64,000 bases of DNA, from assembly GCF_000297395.2 (NCBI RefSeq), contig NZ_HF570108.1, positions 4,212,154-4,276,153 on the forward strand. Reading direction: 5' to 3'. Numbering within the stretch: the first letter of the stretch is position 1; each line of letters starts with the position of its first letter. Origin of the DNA: Micromonospora lupini str. Lupac 08 (lineage in GTDB: Bacteria; Actinomycetota; Actinomycetes; Mycobacteriales; Micromonosporaceae). The notes beneath the pieces were generated by a model, which saw only the letters and a program-made list of their open reading frames with translations, was not told the origin of the DNA and searched no databases. Below, piece by piece: positions 50,109 through 58,748 of the stretch. Position numbers and translations under genes: made by a program.

Positions 50109-50135
50109 GTTTCCCGGTCCTTAATTGACTGTTTC
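50109..50135 (-). promoter_or_regulatory. Candidate GlnR-type box upstream of urtA
   Basis: On the minus strand two GAAAC half-sites (at 50131-50135 and 50109-50113) stand exactly 22 bases apart, the period of GlnR boxes (GTnAC-n6-GAAAC repeated). TTAAG sits where the intervening GTnAC should be, a poor match, and the outer GTnAC is absent. GlnR control of urea uptake is usual in actinobacteria; this site is suggestive only. Confidence 0.35.
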
Positions 50136-50164
50136 CCGCGCGCCGCGCAGAGGGCACACCACAA

Positions 50165-50200
50165 TGGCCGGCACCGTCAAATGGAAGACGGTGCCGGCCA
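50165..50200 (-). terminator. Perfect 14-base hairpin after the AmiC-like gene
   Basis: Arms 50165-50178 (TGGCCGGCACCGTC) and 50187-50200 pair perfectly around an eight-base loop. On the minus strand the hairpin is followed by TTGTGGTG. It lies 160 bases after the AmiC-like gene and upstream of urtA, so it probably separates the two units. The rest of 49954-50359 is AT-richer spacer with no supported gene. Confidence 0.72.
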
Positions 50201-50359
50201 GGGAAAATTCTGCGGAGAAAATTGCCACCACAATGGTCGGAGGACAGATTTCACCGACGGTGGACACACATTCGCGGTATCCGGCCCTCGGCCAGATCCT
50301 TCACGCAGGAAGTATCTTAGGGCCGAGCCGGGTGGGGCTGTCAAGGGCCGGAACGGCGG

Positions 50360-51442
50360 TCAGAGCTGGGCGAGCACCGTGAAGTCGAGACCGTCGGCCT
50401 CGGCGAGATAGATCCGCTGGCGCACGTGCCGCCGCCGCAGTCGCAACCGACCGCGCGGCCCGTGGTACGCCACCGTGTCGGCGGCCGTCTCGATCGCCCG
50501 CACGTCGAGGGTGCGGGCCTGCCCGATCAGGGCGGCGAGCAGCATCACGCCCTCGTAACAGGACTCCCCCAGGCTGCCCAACGGCGGCGCCTCCACCCCG
50601 AACCGGCGGGCGAACTCGCCGTGGAAGTCGAGGTTCTCCTGCGTCACGAGGCCCGCGAAGAACCCCGCCGTGCTGTAGAGCCGCCGCGTCGCCCCGACGC
50701 CGCTGGCCAACAGCATGTTCTCGTCCATCAGGGTGCTCAGCCGCAGGCAGCGCTGGTCCATCCCGGCGCGGGCGAACGCCCTGTTGAACCGCACCGCGTC
50801 GGCGCCGACGAGCAGCATCACCACCGCGTCGGCCTCGCTGCGCTCGATGTGGCGCAGCACGTCGTCGAAGTCGTGCGCCTCCAACGGCAGGAACGCCTGC
50901 CCCACCACCCGCCCACCGCCGCGCAACGCGTACCGCTGGGCGGCCCGCGCGGTACGCCGTGGCCACACGTAGTCGTTGCCGACCACGAACCAGCGGCGTA
51001 CGCCCTGCTCGCCGGCGAGCAGCCGCATCGCGGGCCACAGCTGGGCGTCCGGCGTCTCGCTGGTCAGGAACACCCCCTCGGTACGCTCGCCGCCCTCGTA
51101 CAGGGCTGTGTAGACGTACGGCACCCGGTGTGCCACCCGGGGCGCCAGCGCCTGCCGTACCGAGGAGATGTGCCAACCGGTCACTCCCTGCACGGCGCCC
51201 ACCGACACCAGCGCCTCGACCTCGGCGGCCACCTCGGCCGGCGGGGCGCCACCGTCGACAGGCACCAGCCGCACCTCGCGGCCCAGCACCCCGCCACAGG
51301 CGTTGATCTCCTCGACCGCGAGCTGGGCGCAGAGTTCGCAGGTCGGGCCGAACATTCCCGCCGGCCCGCGCATCGGATAGACAAGCGCGACGCTGACCAC
51401 GGCCCGATCGACGGTGAGCCACGGCGGTGCCGGCGCGGACAT
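50360..51442 (-). CDS. AmiC/UrtA-type amide-binding protein without signal peptide
   Basis: 360 residues, periplasmic-binding fold related to UrtA: VALVYPMRGPAGMFGPTCELCAQLAVEEINACGGVLGREV and GVTGWHISSVRQALAPRVAHRVPYVYTALYEGGE. There is no hydrophobic leader or lipobox, so it should stay in the cytoplasm, like AmiC of Pseudomonas, which senses short amides and controls an antiterminator. Its role may be to sense urea or amides for the adjacent urt operon. ATG at 51442 (a GTG two codons upstream is possible); no clear ribosome site for either. It diverges from the MarR gene across 96 bases. Confidence 0.82.
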   Translation of the reverse strand: MSAPAPPWLTVDRAVVSVALVYPMRGPAGMFGPTCELCAQLAVEEINACGGVLGREVRLVPVDGGAPPAEVAAEVEALVSVGAVQGVTGWHISSVRQALAPRVAHRVPYVYTALYEGGERTEGVFLTSETPDAQLWPAMRLLAGEQGVRRWFVVGNDYVWPRRTARAAQRYALRGGGRVVGQAFLPLEAHDFDDVLRHIERSEADAVVMLLVGADAVRFNRAFARAGMDQRCLRLSTLMDENMLLASGVGATRRLYSTAGFFAGLVTQENLDFHGEFARRFGVEAPPLGSLGESCYEGVMLLAALIGQARTLDVRAIETAADTVAYHGPRGRLRLRRRHVRQRIYLAEADGLDFTVLAQL

Positions 51443-51538
51443 GAGCACATGATTGCCCGGCCCACGTCGGAAGACCAGAGCTCACCACGGACCGGGACGA
51501 CTCGGTAACATGGCAGGGCCACCGGCCCAGGGAGATCC

Positions 51539-52003
51539 ATGTCAGACGTGCCCGGGGCGCCAGCCGACCTGCTGCGCTCGCTCACCCGCGCCGAACGGCT
51601 GCTCTCCCGCCGGCTGGGCGCCGTCCTGGCCGACGACGAGCTGACCACCGAGGCGTGGCGCGTGCTCTGCCTGCTCGCCGACGGCCAGGGTCATCCGATG
51701 AGCGAGGTGTCCGCCGAGGCGTCGCTGCCGCCGGGCACCCTCACCAAGCTGGTCGACCACCTCGTCGACCGTAACCTCGTCTTCCGGCGGATCGACCCCC
51801 TGGACCGCCGGCGGATCCGCGCCTACCTGACCGCCCGGGGTCGCCGCGAACACGCCCGCATCGAGGAGCGGGTCCGGGCCAGCCTCGCCGACCTGGGCGT
51901 ACCGGCCGACCCCGCCCTCATCGGCCAGCTCGACGACCTGATCCACCGCCTCGACCCGACCCGTCCTCGCGATCACGCCGACGCGACAGGCTCGCGCCAC
52001 TGA
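51539..52003 (+). CDS. MarR-family transcriptional regulator
   Basis: 154 residues, winged helix at about 35-105 (TTEAWRVLCLLADGQGHPMSEVSAEASLPPGTLTKLVDHLVDRNLVFRR) with the MarR wing DPLDRRRIRAYLTARGR. GGGAGATCC stands before ATG 51539. Divergent from the AmiC-like gene, so that gene is the likely target; no clear palindrome was found in the 96-base gap. The gene ends 14 bases from the convergent cupin gene. Confidence 0.88.
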   Translation: MSDVPGAPADLLRSLTRAERLLSRRLGAVLADDELTTEAWRVLCLLADGQGHPMSEVSAEASLPPGTLTKLVDHLVDRNLVFRRIDPLDRRRIRAYLTARGRREHARIEERVRASLADLGVPADPALIGQLDDLIHRLDPTRPRDHADATGSRH

Positions 52004-52017
52004 CCCGATCCCGGCGG

Positions 52018-52392
52018 TCACTCCACCTTGGTGAGAAGCGGCTTACCCTTCTCGACGACGTACGTGGCCAGTTCGACGGCGACGCCAGTGCCCACGTTGC
52101 GTGCCTGGTGGTGGACGCCGTACGGCACGGTGAGAGCGTCACCGACGTTGCACACCACCGGTGACTGGCCCTCGAGGGTGTACTCCAGCGACCCCTGAAG
52201 CACGCAGATGATCTCTTCGCCGGGGTGGAAGTGCTTGAACGGCGGTGAGTCCGGCGTGAATTCCACCCGACTCTGGATGACCTCACGGCCCTCGATGCTG
52301 AGATCGTGCCTCTGGAGATCGACACGCCACAGCCCAGGCGCGCCCTCCACTGCTGTCGGACTGATGCCCTCGGGTCGATCTTTCCCACTCAT
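52018..52392 (-). CDS. Single-domain cupin protein
   Basis: 124 residues. Both cupin motifs are present: HFHPGEEIICVLQGSLEYTL (His, His, Glu) near residues 53-72 and PYGVHHQARNVG with the last His near residue 97. The metal site therefore looks complete. Small cupins of this kind act as isomerases, dioxygenases or sensors; the substrate is unknown. ATG at 52392 chosen for GGAGG placed five bases upstream. Confidence 0.85.
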   Translation of the reverse strand: MSGKDRPEGISPTAVEGAPGLWRVDLQRHDLSIEGREVIQSRVEFTPDSPPFKHFHPGEEIICVLQGSLEYTLEGQSPVVCNVGDALTVPYGVHHQARNVGTGVAVELATYVVEKGKPLLTKVE

Positions 52393-52598
52393 CACGGCCT
52401 CCTGTGAGCCGTCATCCGAACGGCAGTCGCTTCGGTTGGCACACCCTCTCGAGGATAAGAAGCCGCAGGACCGTCAGGTGCGGGGATGCGCGAACGGGGC
52501 AGACTCCCACGATCGTGCGGCTCCGACCGGCGGGGCTGCTCCGGATACCTCGGTGTCCACCACCGAAGAGGGGCTTCGATGGTGGACGCGGCGTGGCG

Positions 52599-53531
52599 TC
52601 AGACGACGATGACCGTTTTGCCGAGCAGCTTGCCGTTGCCTGCATCCTGGTGGATGGTCGGCAGTTCCTCCAGCGGTCGGCGGTCGGCGATGTGCAGCTT
52701 GAGTACGCCGTTGTCGATGCGGGAGACGAGGTCGGCCAGGTGGGAGGCGTCGGGGCCGACCCACACGCCGGCCGTGCGTACCGAGCGTGTCTCGTCGGCC
52801 GGCACCGGGCCGGCGGAGCTGACGACGATGCCGCCGTCGGCCACGTAGGGGGTCAGCTTCGCGAGGTCCTCGGGAGCCAGGCGTACGTGGTTCACCACCA
52901 CGTCGAAGGGGCCACCGACAGGGGCCGGGCCTGCGTCGAGGTCCAGCGGGTCGACGACCTTCTCCGCACCGTAGCCGTTCAGGCGGTCGGCATGCTGGAG
53001 GCCGTCGACGGCGGTCACCTTCGCGCCGGCTTCGACGGCGAGCTGGACCACGATGCTTCCCACCGCACCGCCTGCCCCGTTGACGAGAACCGTCTGGCCG
53101 GTCTTGATCCCGGCGAGCTCGACGGCTGCTTGGCGAGCCGCCAGCCCGGTCAGGGGTAGTGCGGCGGCGTCGGTCAGAGGAATGCTGCGGGGCGCGGCGG
53201 TCACCAGGTCGGCGGCCACGACCGCGTACTCGGCGGCTCCGCCGTGCTCGTGCAGCGGGAACATGGCGATGATCGGGTCGCCGACCTGCAGTCCGCTGAC
53301 TCCGTCGCCGAGCTCGGCAACGGTGCCCGCGACGTCGAGGCCGGGGGTGATCGGCAGCGGGGTGGGGATCATCTCAGCGAGGACACCCAGCCGGATGTGG
53401 TCGTCGACGGGGTTGAACGAGGTGGCCACCACCTTCACCAGCACTTGGCCGGCACCGGGGACCGGACGCTCCACCTCCTCCTGGCGCAGGACCTCGGTAC
53501 TGCCGAACTCGTGGTAGCGAATCGCCTTCAC
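52599..53531 (-). CDS. NADP-dependent quinone oxidoreductase-like MDR protein
   Basis: 310 residues, zinc-independent medium-chain reductase. GroES-like domain with TSFNPVDDHIRLG and PGLDVAGTVAELG; NADP domain with VLVNGAGGAVGSIVVQLAVEAGAKVTAV (about residues 148-175). No catalytic Cys/His zinc pair. It would reduce quinones or enones. Divergent from the MarR gene at 53757, with three related palindromic sites between, so it is probably derepressed by an electrophile sensed by that MarR protein. Confidence 0.87.
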   Translation of the reverse strand: MKAIRYHEFGSTEVLRQEEVERPVPGAGQVLVKVVATSFNPVDDHIRLGVLAEMIPTPLPITPGLDVAGTVAELGDGVSGLQVGDPIIAMFPLHEHGGAAEYAVVAADLVTAAPRSIPLTDAAALPLTGLAARQAAVELAGIKTGQTVLVNGAGGAVGSIVVQLAVEAGAKVTAVDGLQHADRLNGYGAEKVVDPLDLDAGPAPVGGPFDVVVNHVRLAPEDLAKLTPYVADGGIVVSSAGPVPADETRSVRTAGVWVGPDASHLADLVSRIDNGVLKLHIADRRPLEELPTIHQDAGNGKLLGKTVIVV

Positions 53532-53607
53532 TGCACTCTCCTCATGGTTTCGGGGTGTCGGATACGTGGCGAACGGGGGTATCTAGGGACGCCGCGCCGC
53601 CGCCACA

Positions 53608-53744
53608 CTTGCCTGGGCAACTGTGAACGAGTGTGCTTGACTTGCCTAGGCAAGTCAAGGTGCGTGGCATCACAGCGGCTGGCCGGCGTCAGTGCCTGCC
53701 TCTGAGCAGCGAAAGGCATCTGGGTGCCAGGTTGCCCAGTCAAG
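53608..53744. promoter_or_regulatory. Three related MarR-type operators
   Basis: The centre site TGACTTGCCTAGGCAAGTCA (53638-53657) is a perfect 20-base palindrome. Flanking copies are CTTGCCTGGGCAAC (53608-53621) and GTTGCCCAGTCAAG (53731-53744), sharing the TTGCC...GGCAA or CAAG core. They fill the space between the quinone oxidoreductase and MarR genes and fit a dimeric MarR repressor controlling both. Confidence 0.88.
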
Positions 53745-53756
53745 TAAGCTGCGGGT

Positions 53757-54230
53757 ATGACCGGCACCCCTCAATGGCTCGACGACGAGCAGCAGAAGCT
53801 GTGGCAGGACTTGCGCACCGTGGTCGTCGGGCTGCCCACGCTGCTGGACCGCCAGTTGCAGCGGGACGAGGGCATCTCGAACTTCGAGTACAGCGTGATG
53901 GCTCGGCTGTCCATGACCGAGGCGCACACGATGCGGCTGAGTGACCTGGCCGCGCAGTGCGACAGCACGCAACCACGGCTGTCCAAGCTGATGGTCCGTT
54001 TCGAGCAGCAGGGGTGGGTCACCCGGTGCCCTGACCCGGACAACGGCCGGTACACCCTCGCGACCCTGACTGACGCCGGACTGCGTAAAGTCGAGGACAG
54101 CGCCCCAGCTCACGTCGAGCGGGTCAGGCAACTGGTGTTCGACCCACTCAGCGCTGCACAGCAACGCCACCTCGGCGCCGCGCTCTCCCGCGTCGCCGCT
54201 CTGGTACGCGAGCAACTCGACGGCCGGTGA
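53757..54230 (+). CDS. MarR-family regulator of the quinone oxidoreductase gene
   Basis: 157 residues. Winged helix-turn-helix at about 45-115 (YSVMARLSMTEAHTMRLSDLAAQCDSTQPRLSKLMVRFEQQGWVTR) with wing DPDNGRYTLATLTDAG. No Cys in the usual sensor place, though Cys68 in AAQCDST could respond to oxidants. The operators at 53608-53744 lie directly upstream, the last only 12 bases from the ATG, consistent with self-repression. Confidence 0.9.
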   Translation: MTGTPQWLDDEQQKLWQDLRTVVVGLPTLLDRQLQRDEGISNFEYSVMARLSMTEAHTMRLSDLAAQCDSTQPRLSKLMVRFEQQGWVTRCPDPDNGRYTLATLTDAGLRKVEDSAPAHVERVRQLVFDPLSAAQQRHLGAALSRVAALVREQLDGR

Positions 54231-54407
54231 ACGACGCCCACCGAACTGAGCTCGACACCTCAGCGGGGTCCCCAGGTTTCCGTCTCAGCTACGGCGATAC
54301 AAGCGGTCGGTATGGCGGAACGGTACGACCCTCGGCATCCTCATCTGCCGCGATCCGCGCACGTACCTCCGCTCCGCGGTAACCAGGGGATCGGCTGTCG
54401 GACTCGA

Positions 54408-55133
54408 TCACTTCTCGCACACGGTGAGGTGGGCGCGCAGGGTGTGCGCGTCGGGGGCGGTGGCGGTCCACAGGGTCGCCGGGCCACCGGCGAGCGGGAG
54501 TCGGGCGACGGTGCCCTCGACGCTCGCCGGTGGAGCCGGGCCCGACGGGTCGACCACCAGCAACGAGCCGGTGGCCGGGGCCCCACCGAGCACGGCGGGG
54601 CCGGCCCAGCCGGGTGCCTGCGGTCCCACTGCCAGCGATTGGCGCAGCAGCGGCAGGCCGTCGTAGTCGACCTGGGTGTGCACGACGGCACTGCCGGGCG
54701 CCTCGCCGTACCGGCCGCAGATCAATTCGTCCCGCCAGCTCAGCCTCGCCCCGGCGGCCAGCTCGATCCGGGATTCGGCGAGGTGGGCGCAGCCGGCCGC
54801 GGCGACCAGTTGCTCGGGCAGCCAGTGCAGTGCCGCGCCGTCGTGCACCACCGCCCGCACCGCCATCCGCGACACCGCGCCGGGTCGGCCCGGCAGGGCC
54901 ACCGACGCGGCGACGCTGTGCACCCGTACCGCCGCTCCCGGCCCCACGTCGATCTCCAGGCGGAGATCGTCGCCGGCGAGCGGGCCGGCGGCCCCGCCCA
55001 CGACGTGTACTGTCGCGACGCCGCCGTCGCCCGGCGTCTGCCGTAGCAGCAGCGGCGTCTCGCCGTGCAGCTCGGTCAGGACCGTGCCGCCCCGGCCGTC
55101 GGCGCGGGCCACCAGCCGGGCGAACGCTCGCAT
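54408..55133 (-). CDS. ureD: Urease accessory protein UreD
   Basis: 241 residues. UreD/UreH family features: ELHGETPLLLRQTPG, GGAAGPLAGDDLRLEIDVGPGAAVRVHSVAAS and SWRDELICGRYGEAPG. UreD binds apo-urease and forms the tunnel through which nickel delivered by UreG reaches the active site. Last gene of the ure operon; its ATG overlaps the UreG stop (TGATG at 55131-55135). Confidence 0.9.
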   Translation of the reverse strand: MRAFARLVARADGRGGTVLTELHGETPLLLRQTPGDGGVATVHVVGGAAGPLAGDDLRLEIDVGPGAAVRVHSVAASVALPGRPGAVSRMAVRAVVHDGAALHWLPEQLVAAAGCAHLAESRIELAAGARLSWRDELICGRYGEAPGSAVVHTQVDYDGLPLLRQSLAVGPQAPGWAGPAVLGGAPATGSLLVVDPSGPAPPASVEGTVARLPLAGGPATLWTATAPDAHTLRAHLTVCEK

Positions 55134-55912
55134 CAGGCCGGGCCGGCCGGCGCGGCGACGGGGTGCAGGGCCGCGTGGTGGGCCAACTCGTGCCGGATCC
55201 AGTCGGCGACCCCACCCGCCGTCGGGTCGCCGACAATCGACAGGAAGAGGGTCGGGAGGTCGCCGCGGCGGGCCCGCGCGTCCCGGTCCATCACCGCGAG
55301 GTCGGCGCCCACCATGGGCGCCAGATCGGTCTTGTTGATCACGAGAAGGTCCGCGGACGTCACCCCGGGCCCGCCCTTGCGCGGCACCTTGTCCCCGCCG
55401 GCCACGTCGACCACGAAGATCTGCCGGTCGACCAGGCCCCGGCTGAACGTGGCGGTCAGATTGTCCCCGCCGCTCTCCACCAGCACCAGGTCCAGCGGAC
55501 CGAGCGCCTCGGCAAGCTCGTCCACGGCGTCGAGGTTGGCGCCGATGTCGTCGCGGATGGCGGTGTGCGGGCAGCAGCCGGTCTCCACCGCGCGGATCCG
55601 GCTCGGGTCCAGGACACCGGCCCGCTTGAGGAAGTCGGCGTCCTCGGTCGTGTAGATGTCGTTGGTGACCACGCCGAGCCGCAACTCGTCGGCGAACGCC
55701 CGGCAGAGGGCGGCCACCAGGGCGGTCTTACCGGAGCCGACCGGTCCGCCGATGCCGACCCGCAGCGCCCGGCCCGACCGCGCCAGCGGCGGGTGCGGGT
55801 CCACCCCGGGTTCGGGATGGGTGTGCGGAACTGTCTCGTCGTGCGGCGGCGTCGGCCCGGCAGCGGGCACAGCGGCGGGTACAGCGGTCGGCTCAACAGT
55901 GTCAGGACGCAA
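55133..55912 (-). CDS. ureG: Urease accessory GTPase UreG
   Basis: 259 residues. P-loop GIGGPVGSGKTALV, then the metal motif region VETGCCPHTAIRDD (UreG normally has CPH here) and the G-motif NKTDLAP. It drives nickel insertion with GTP. A 50-residue N-terminal extension rich in Pro, His and Glu (PHDETVPHTHPEPGVDPHP) may add nickel binding. TTG at 55912 chosen because GGGAGGT precedes it at the usual spacing; it overlaps the end of ureF by 11 bases. The start is the least certain point. Confidence 0.88.
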   Translation of the reverse strand: MRPDTVEPTAVPAAVPAAGPTPPHDETVPHTHPEPGVDPHPPLARSGRALRVGIGGPVGSGKTALVAALCRAFADELRLGVVTNDIYTTEDADFLKRAGVLDPSRIRAVETGCCPHTAIRDDIGANLDAVDELAEALGPLDLVLVESGGDNLTATFSRGLVDRQIFVVDVAGGDKVPRKGGPGVTSADLLVINKTDLAPMVGADLAVMDRDARARRGDLPTLFLSIVGDPTAGGVADWIRHELAHHAALHPVAAPAGPA

Positions 55913-56605
55913 AGAGACGCACCTCCCAGGTGGCGTGGGCTTCGGCATGAATGTCGGCGAGCGGGGCGGCGGCGGCCGGCAGCCGCTCGGGTGGATCGTC
56001 GGCGGCGCGCGCCGCGTCGGCGGCGGTGCCGTCGCAGAGGTCGGCGAGACCGACCAGCAGGGCCTGGACCTGGTACGGGTCGAGGCCGAGCAGGCGTACG
56101 CCCGCACTGGCCGCACCGGTCACCGTCCCGTAGGCGGCGACCGTGGCGGTCTCGGTGCGGCTCAACCCGGCGGTGGCGCAGAGCAGTCCGAGCACCAGCG
56201 GCTGGTGCGCTCCCCCGGGTGTGGCGGGCAGGTCACCGAACGGCGCCTGCGGCCAGACGGCCCGTCCGGCGCGCAGCAGCGCCGCCCCTGGCGGCGGGAC
56301 ACCGCGCGCAGCGCCGGGGCGGCGGTCCGCGCGTCCAACTCGGCGTCGAGCTGGGCCAGCGCACGCGACCGTACGCCGGAACCGCCAGGTGCGCCGGCCG
56401 GCAGCGCCACCCGGTGCGCCGCCGCCGCGAACGCCGCCCCGACCAGCCCGGCGGTGGTCAGCCGGCCGACCAGGAACGACTCCAACGAGGCCAGGTCGGT
56501 GACCCGGCCGGCGGCGACTGCCGCCTCCAGGCCGCCGGAGTGCGCGTGCGCGCCGGCCGGGAAGCGTCCGTCGGCCAGCAACAGGAGCAGGCTCGACGTC
56601 GCCAT
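55902..56605 (-). pseudogene. ureF: Urease accessory protein UreF, frameshifted
   Basis: The first 107 codons read LLLLADGRFPAGAHAHSGGLEAAV and onward in one frame to SRRQG, all typical UreF. Then the frame must shift: continuation AALLRAGRAVWP, LVLGLLCATAGL and YGTVTGAASAGVRLLGLDP lies one frame over and ends at 55902. Inserting one base into the four-C run at 56285-56288 (minus-strand GGGG to GGGGG) restores a single 234-residue protein of normal length. Without it the product ends at 56162 after about 147 residues with a foreign tail. UreF is needed to mature urease in most organisms. Confidence 0.88.
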
Positions 56606-58308
56606 CAGAACAGGAAGTACCGCTGGGCCATCGGCAGCTGGGGCACCGGGTCCGGCTCCACCACCTGGCCGTCGATCCGCACGGTGAACGTGTCCGGGTC
56701 CACCTCGATGTGCGGCATCGCATCGTTCTCCGGCAGGTCGGCCTTGCCCCGGGACCGCACGTCGGCGACCGGCACGACCCGCCGCCGCACGTCCAGGCGC
56801 AGACCGGCCTCCAGGGCGGCCGGAGCCACGAACGTCAGACTGGTGGCGGCCGCCGCGGCGCCGTACGCCCCGAACATCGGCCGCGGCAGCATCGGCTGCG
56901 GCGTCGGGATCGACGCGTTGGCGTCACCCATCTGGGCGTACGCGATCATGCCGCCCTTGAGCACGAGGTGCGGTCGTACGCCGAAGAACGCCGGGTCCCA
57001 GAGCACCAGGTCGGCGAGCTTGCCCGGCTCGACCGAGCCGATCTCCCGTTCCAGCCCGTTGGCCATCGCCGCGCAGATCGTGTACTTCGCCACGTACCGC
57101 CGCGCGCGGTGGTTGTCGGCCGCGCCGTCGCCCGGTAGCGCGCCCACCCGCTCCTTCATGACGTGGGCGCTCTGCCAGGTCCGCAGGATCACCTCGCCCA
57201 CCCGGCCCATCGCCTGCGCGTCGGAGCCGATGATGGAGATCGCGCCGAGGTCGTGCAGCAGGTCCTCGGCAGCCATCGTGGACGGTCGGATCCGGCTCTC
57301 GGCGAAGGCCAGGTCCTCCGGCACGGACGGATTGAGATGGTGACAGACCATCAGCATGTCCAGGTGCTCGGCGAGGGTGTTCCGGGTGTACGGGCGGGTC
57401 GGGTTGGTCGACGACGGCAGCACGTTCGGCTCGCTGGCCACCGTGATGATGTCCGGCGCGTGCCCGCCTCCCGCACCCTCGGTGTGGTACGAGTGGATCG
57501 CCCGTCCACCGATCGCGCGCAGCGTGTCGGCCACGAACCCGGCCTCGTTGAGGGTGTCGGTGTGGATCGACACCTGCACCCCGGAGGCGTCCGCCACCCG
57601 CAGGCAGGCGTCGATCGCCGCCGGGGTGGTGCCCCAGTCCTCGTGCAGTTTGAAACCGCCCGCGCCGGCCCGTAGCTGCTCCCAGAGCGCCTCGGTGGAG
57701 ACCGTGTTGCCCTTGCCGAGCAGCAGCACGTTTACCGGCATCGTGTCCAGCGCCTCGTGCATCCGGGCCAGGTGCCAGGCGTTCGGGGTGACAGTGGTGG
57801 CCCGGGTGCCCTCGGCCGGCCCGGTACCGCCGCCGACGAGCGTGGTGATGCCGCTGGCGAGCGCCTCGGTGACGATCTGCGGGCAGATGAAGTGCACGTG
57901 GGTGTCGACCGCGCCGGCGGTGAGGATCCGGCCGTTGCCGGCGATCACCTCGGTGGCCGGGCCGATGACCAGGTCGGGGTGCACGCCGGGCATGGTGTCC
58001 GGGTTGCCGGCCCGTCCGAGGGCGACGATCCGTCCGTCCCGCAGCCCCACGTCGGCCTTGACCACCCCCCAGTGGTCGAGCACCACGGCGCCGGTGATGA
58101 CGGTGTCGAGGGCTCCTTCGGCACGGGTGGCCCGCGACTGCCCCATCGACTCGCGGATCACCTTCCCACCGCCGAAGACGGCCTCGTCGCCGCCGACGCA
58201 GTGGTCGGTCTCCACCTCGACCAGCAGGCTCGTGTCGGCCAGCCGGATGCGGTCGCCGGTGGTCGGTCCGTACAGGTCGATGTAGCGGTCCCGCCGCACG
58301 GCGCTCAC
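56605..58308 (-). CDS. ureC: Urease alpha subunit UreC
   Basis: 567 residues, normal length. It hydrolyses urea to ammonia and carbamate. Nickel-site residues are all visible: DTHVHFICPQ, Lys220 in GGFKLHEDWG (the carbamylated lysine), HTDTLNEAGF, SYHTEGAGGGHAPDI, and the flap MVCHHLNPSVPED with the catalytic Cys and His; the Asp of GSDAQAMGR completes the site. GTG at 58308 overlaps the UreB stop (GTGA); the upstream frame is the UreB low-complexity tail read in a different frame. Its stop overlaps the UreF ATG. Confidence 0.96.
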   Translation of the reverse strand: MSAVRRDRYIDLYGPTTGDRIRLADTSLLVEVETDHCVGGDEAVFGGGKVIRESMGQSRATRAEGALDTVITGAVVLDHWGVVKADVGLRDGRIVALGRAGNPDTMPGVHPDLVIGPATEVIAGNGRILTAGAVDTHVHFICPQIVTEALASGITTLVGGGTGPAEGTRATTVTPNAWHLARMHEALDTMPVNVLLLGKGNTVSTEALWEQLRAGAGGFKLHEDWGTTPAAIDACLRVADASGVQVSIHTDTLNEAGFVADTLRAIGGRAIHSYHTEGAGGGHAPDIITVASEPNVLPSSTNPTRPYTRNTLAEHLDMLMVCHHLNPSVPEDLAFAESRIRPSTMAAEDLLHDLGAISIIGSDAQAMGRVGEVILRTWQSAHVMKERVGALPGDGAADNHRARRYVAKYTICAAMANGLEREIGSVEPGKLADLVLWDPAFFGVRPHLVLKGGMIAYAQMGDANASIPTPQPMLPRPMFGAYGAAAAATSLTFVAPAALEAGLRLDVRRRVVPVADVRSRGKADLPENDAMPHIEVDPDTFTVRIDGQVVEPDPVPQLPMAQRYFLF

Positions 58309-58748
58309 CGCGCCGGCCCGTCGGTCGCCGCCGCGCCGATCGGCGGCACGTCGCTCGCCAGCGCATTGGTCGTCGGCGCGTCGCTCGCCGGCGGCGCGTC
58401 CGTCGCCGCGGGGTCGGTCGGCGGCGTGGCCGGGGCTGCCTCGTCGAGCGGTCCGGCGCACTCCCCGCGCAGGCCCGGCACGATGCGCGCGCCGCCGAGC
58501 GGGACCAGGTCCACGCTGCGGCTGACGCCCGGCTCGAAACGGACCGAGGTCCCGGCCGGTACGGCGAGGCGCTGCCCCCAGGCGGCACCCCGGTCGAAGG
58601 CCAGGGCCGGGTTGGTCTCGGCGAAGTGGTAGTGCGAGCCCACCTGCACCGGCCGGTCGGCGGTGTTGACCACGACCAGTGTGGTCACCGGCCGACCCAC
58701 GTTGATCTCGACCGGGCCGGCCGCCGGCAGGATCTCTCCGGGGATCAC
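58305..58748 (-). CDS. ureB: Urease beta subunit UreB with low-complexity tail
   Basis: 147 residues. The first 105 are standard UreB (MIPGEILPAAGPVEINVGRP, VGSHYHFAETNPALAFDR, GTSVRFEPG). The last 40 or so are an Ala/Pro/Thr/Asp-rich stretch (TDPAATDAPPASDAPTTNAL) not part of the known fold, which usually ends soon after the PG-like turn. The tail is probably disordered. Overlaps UreA stop (ATGA at 58745-58748) and UreC start. Confidence 0.92.
   Translation of the reverse strand: MIPGEILPAAGPVEINVGRPVTTLVVVNTADRPVQVGSHYHFAETNPALAFDRGAAWGQRLAVPAGTSVRFEPGVSRSVDLVPLGGARIVPGLRGECAGPLDEAAPATPPTDPAATDAPPASDAPTTNALASDVPPIGAAATDGPAR

Noticed and set aside
50125..50382. Small plus-strand frame of 85 codons
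   Set aside because: It spans the terminator hairpin and runs into the opposing AmiC-like gene; no ribosome site or family.
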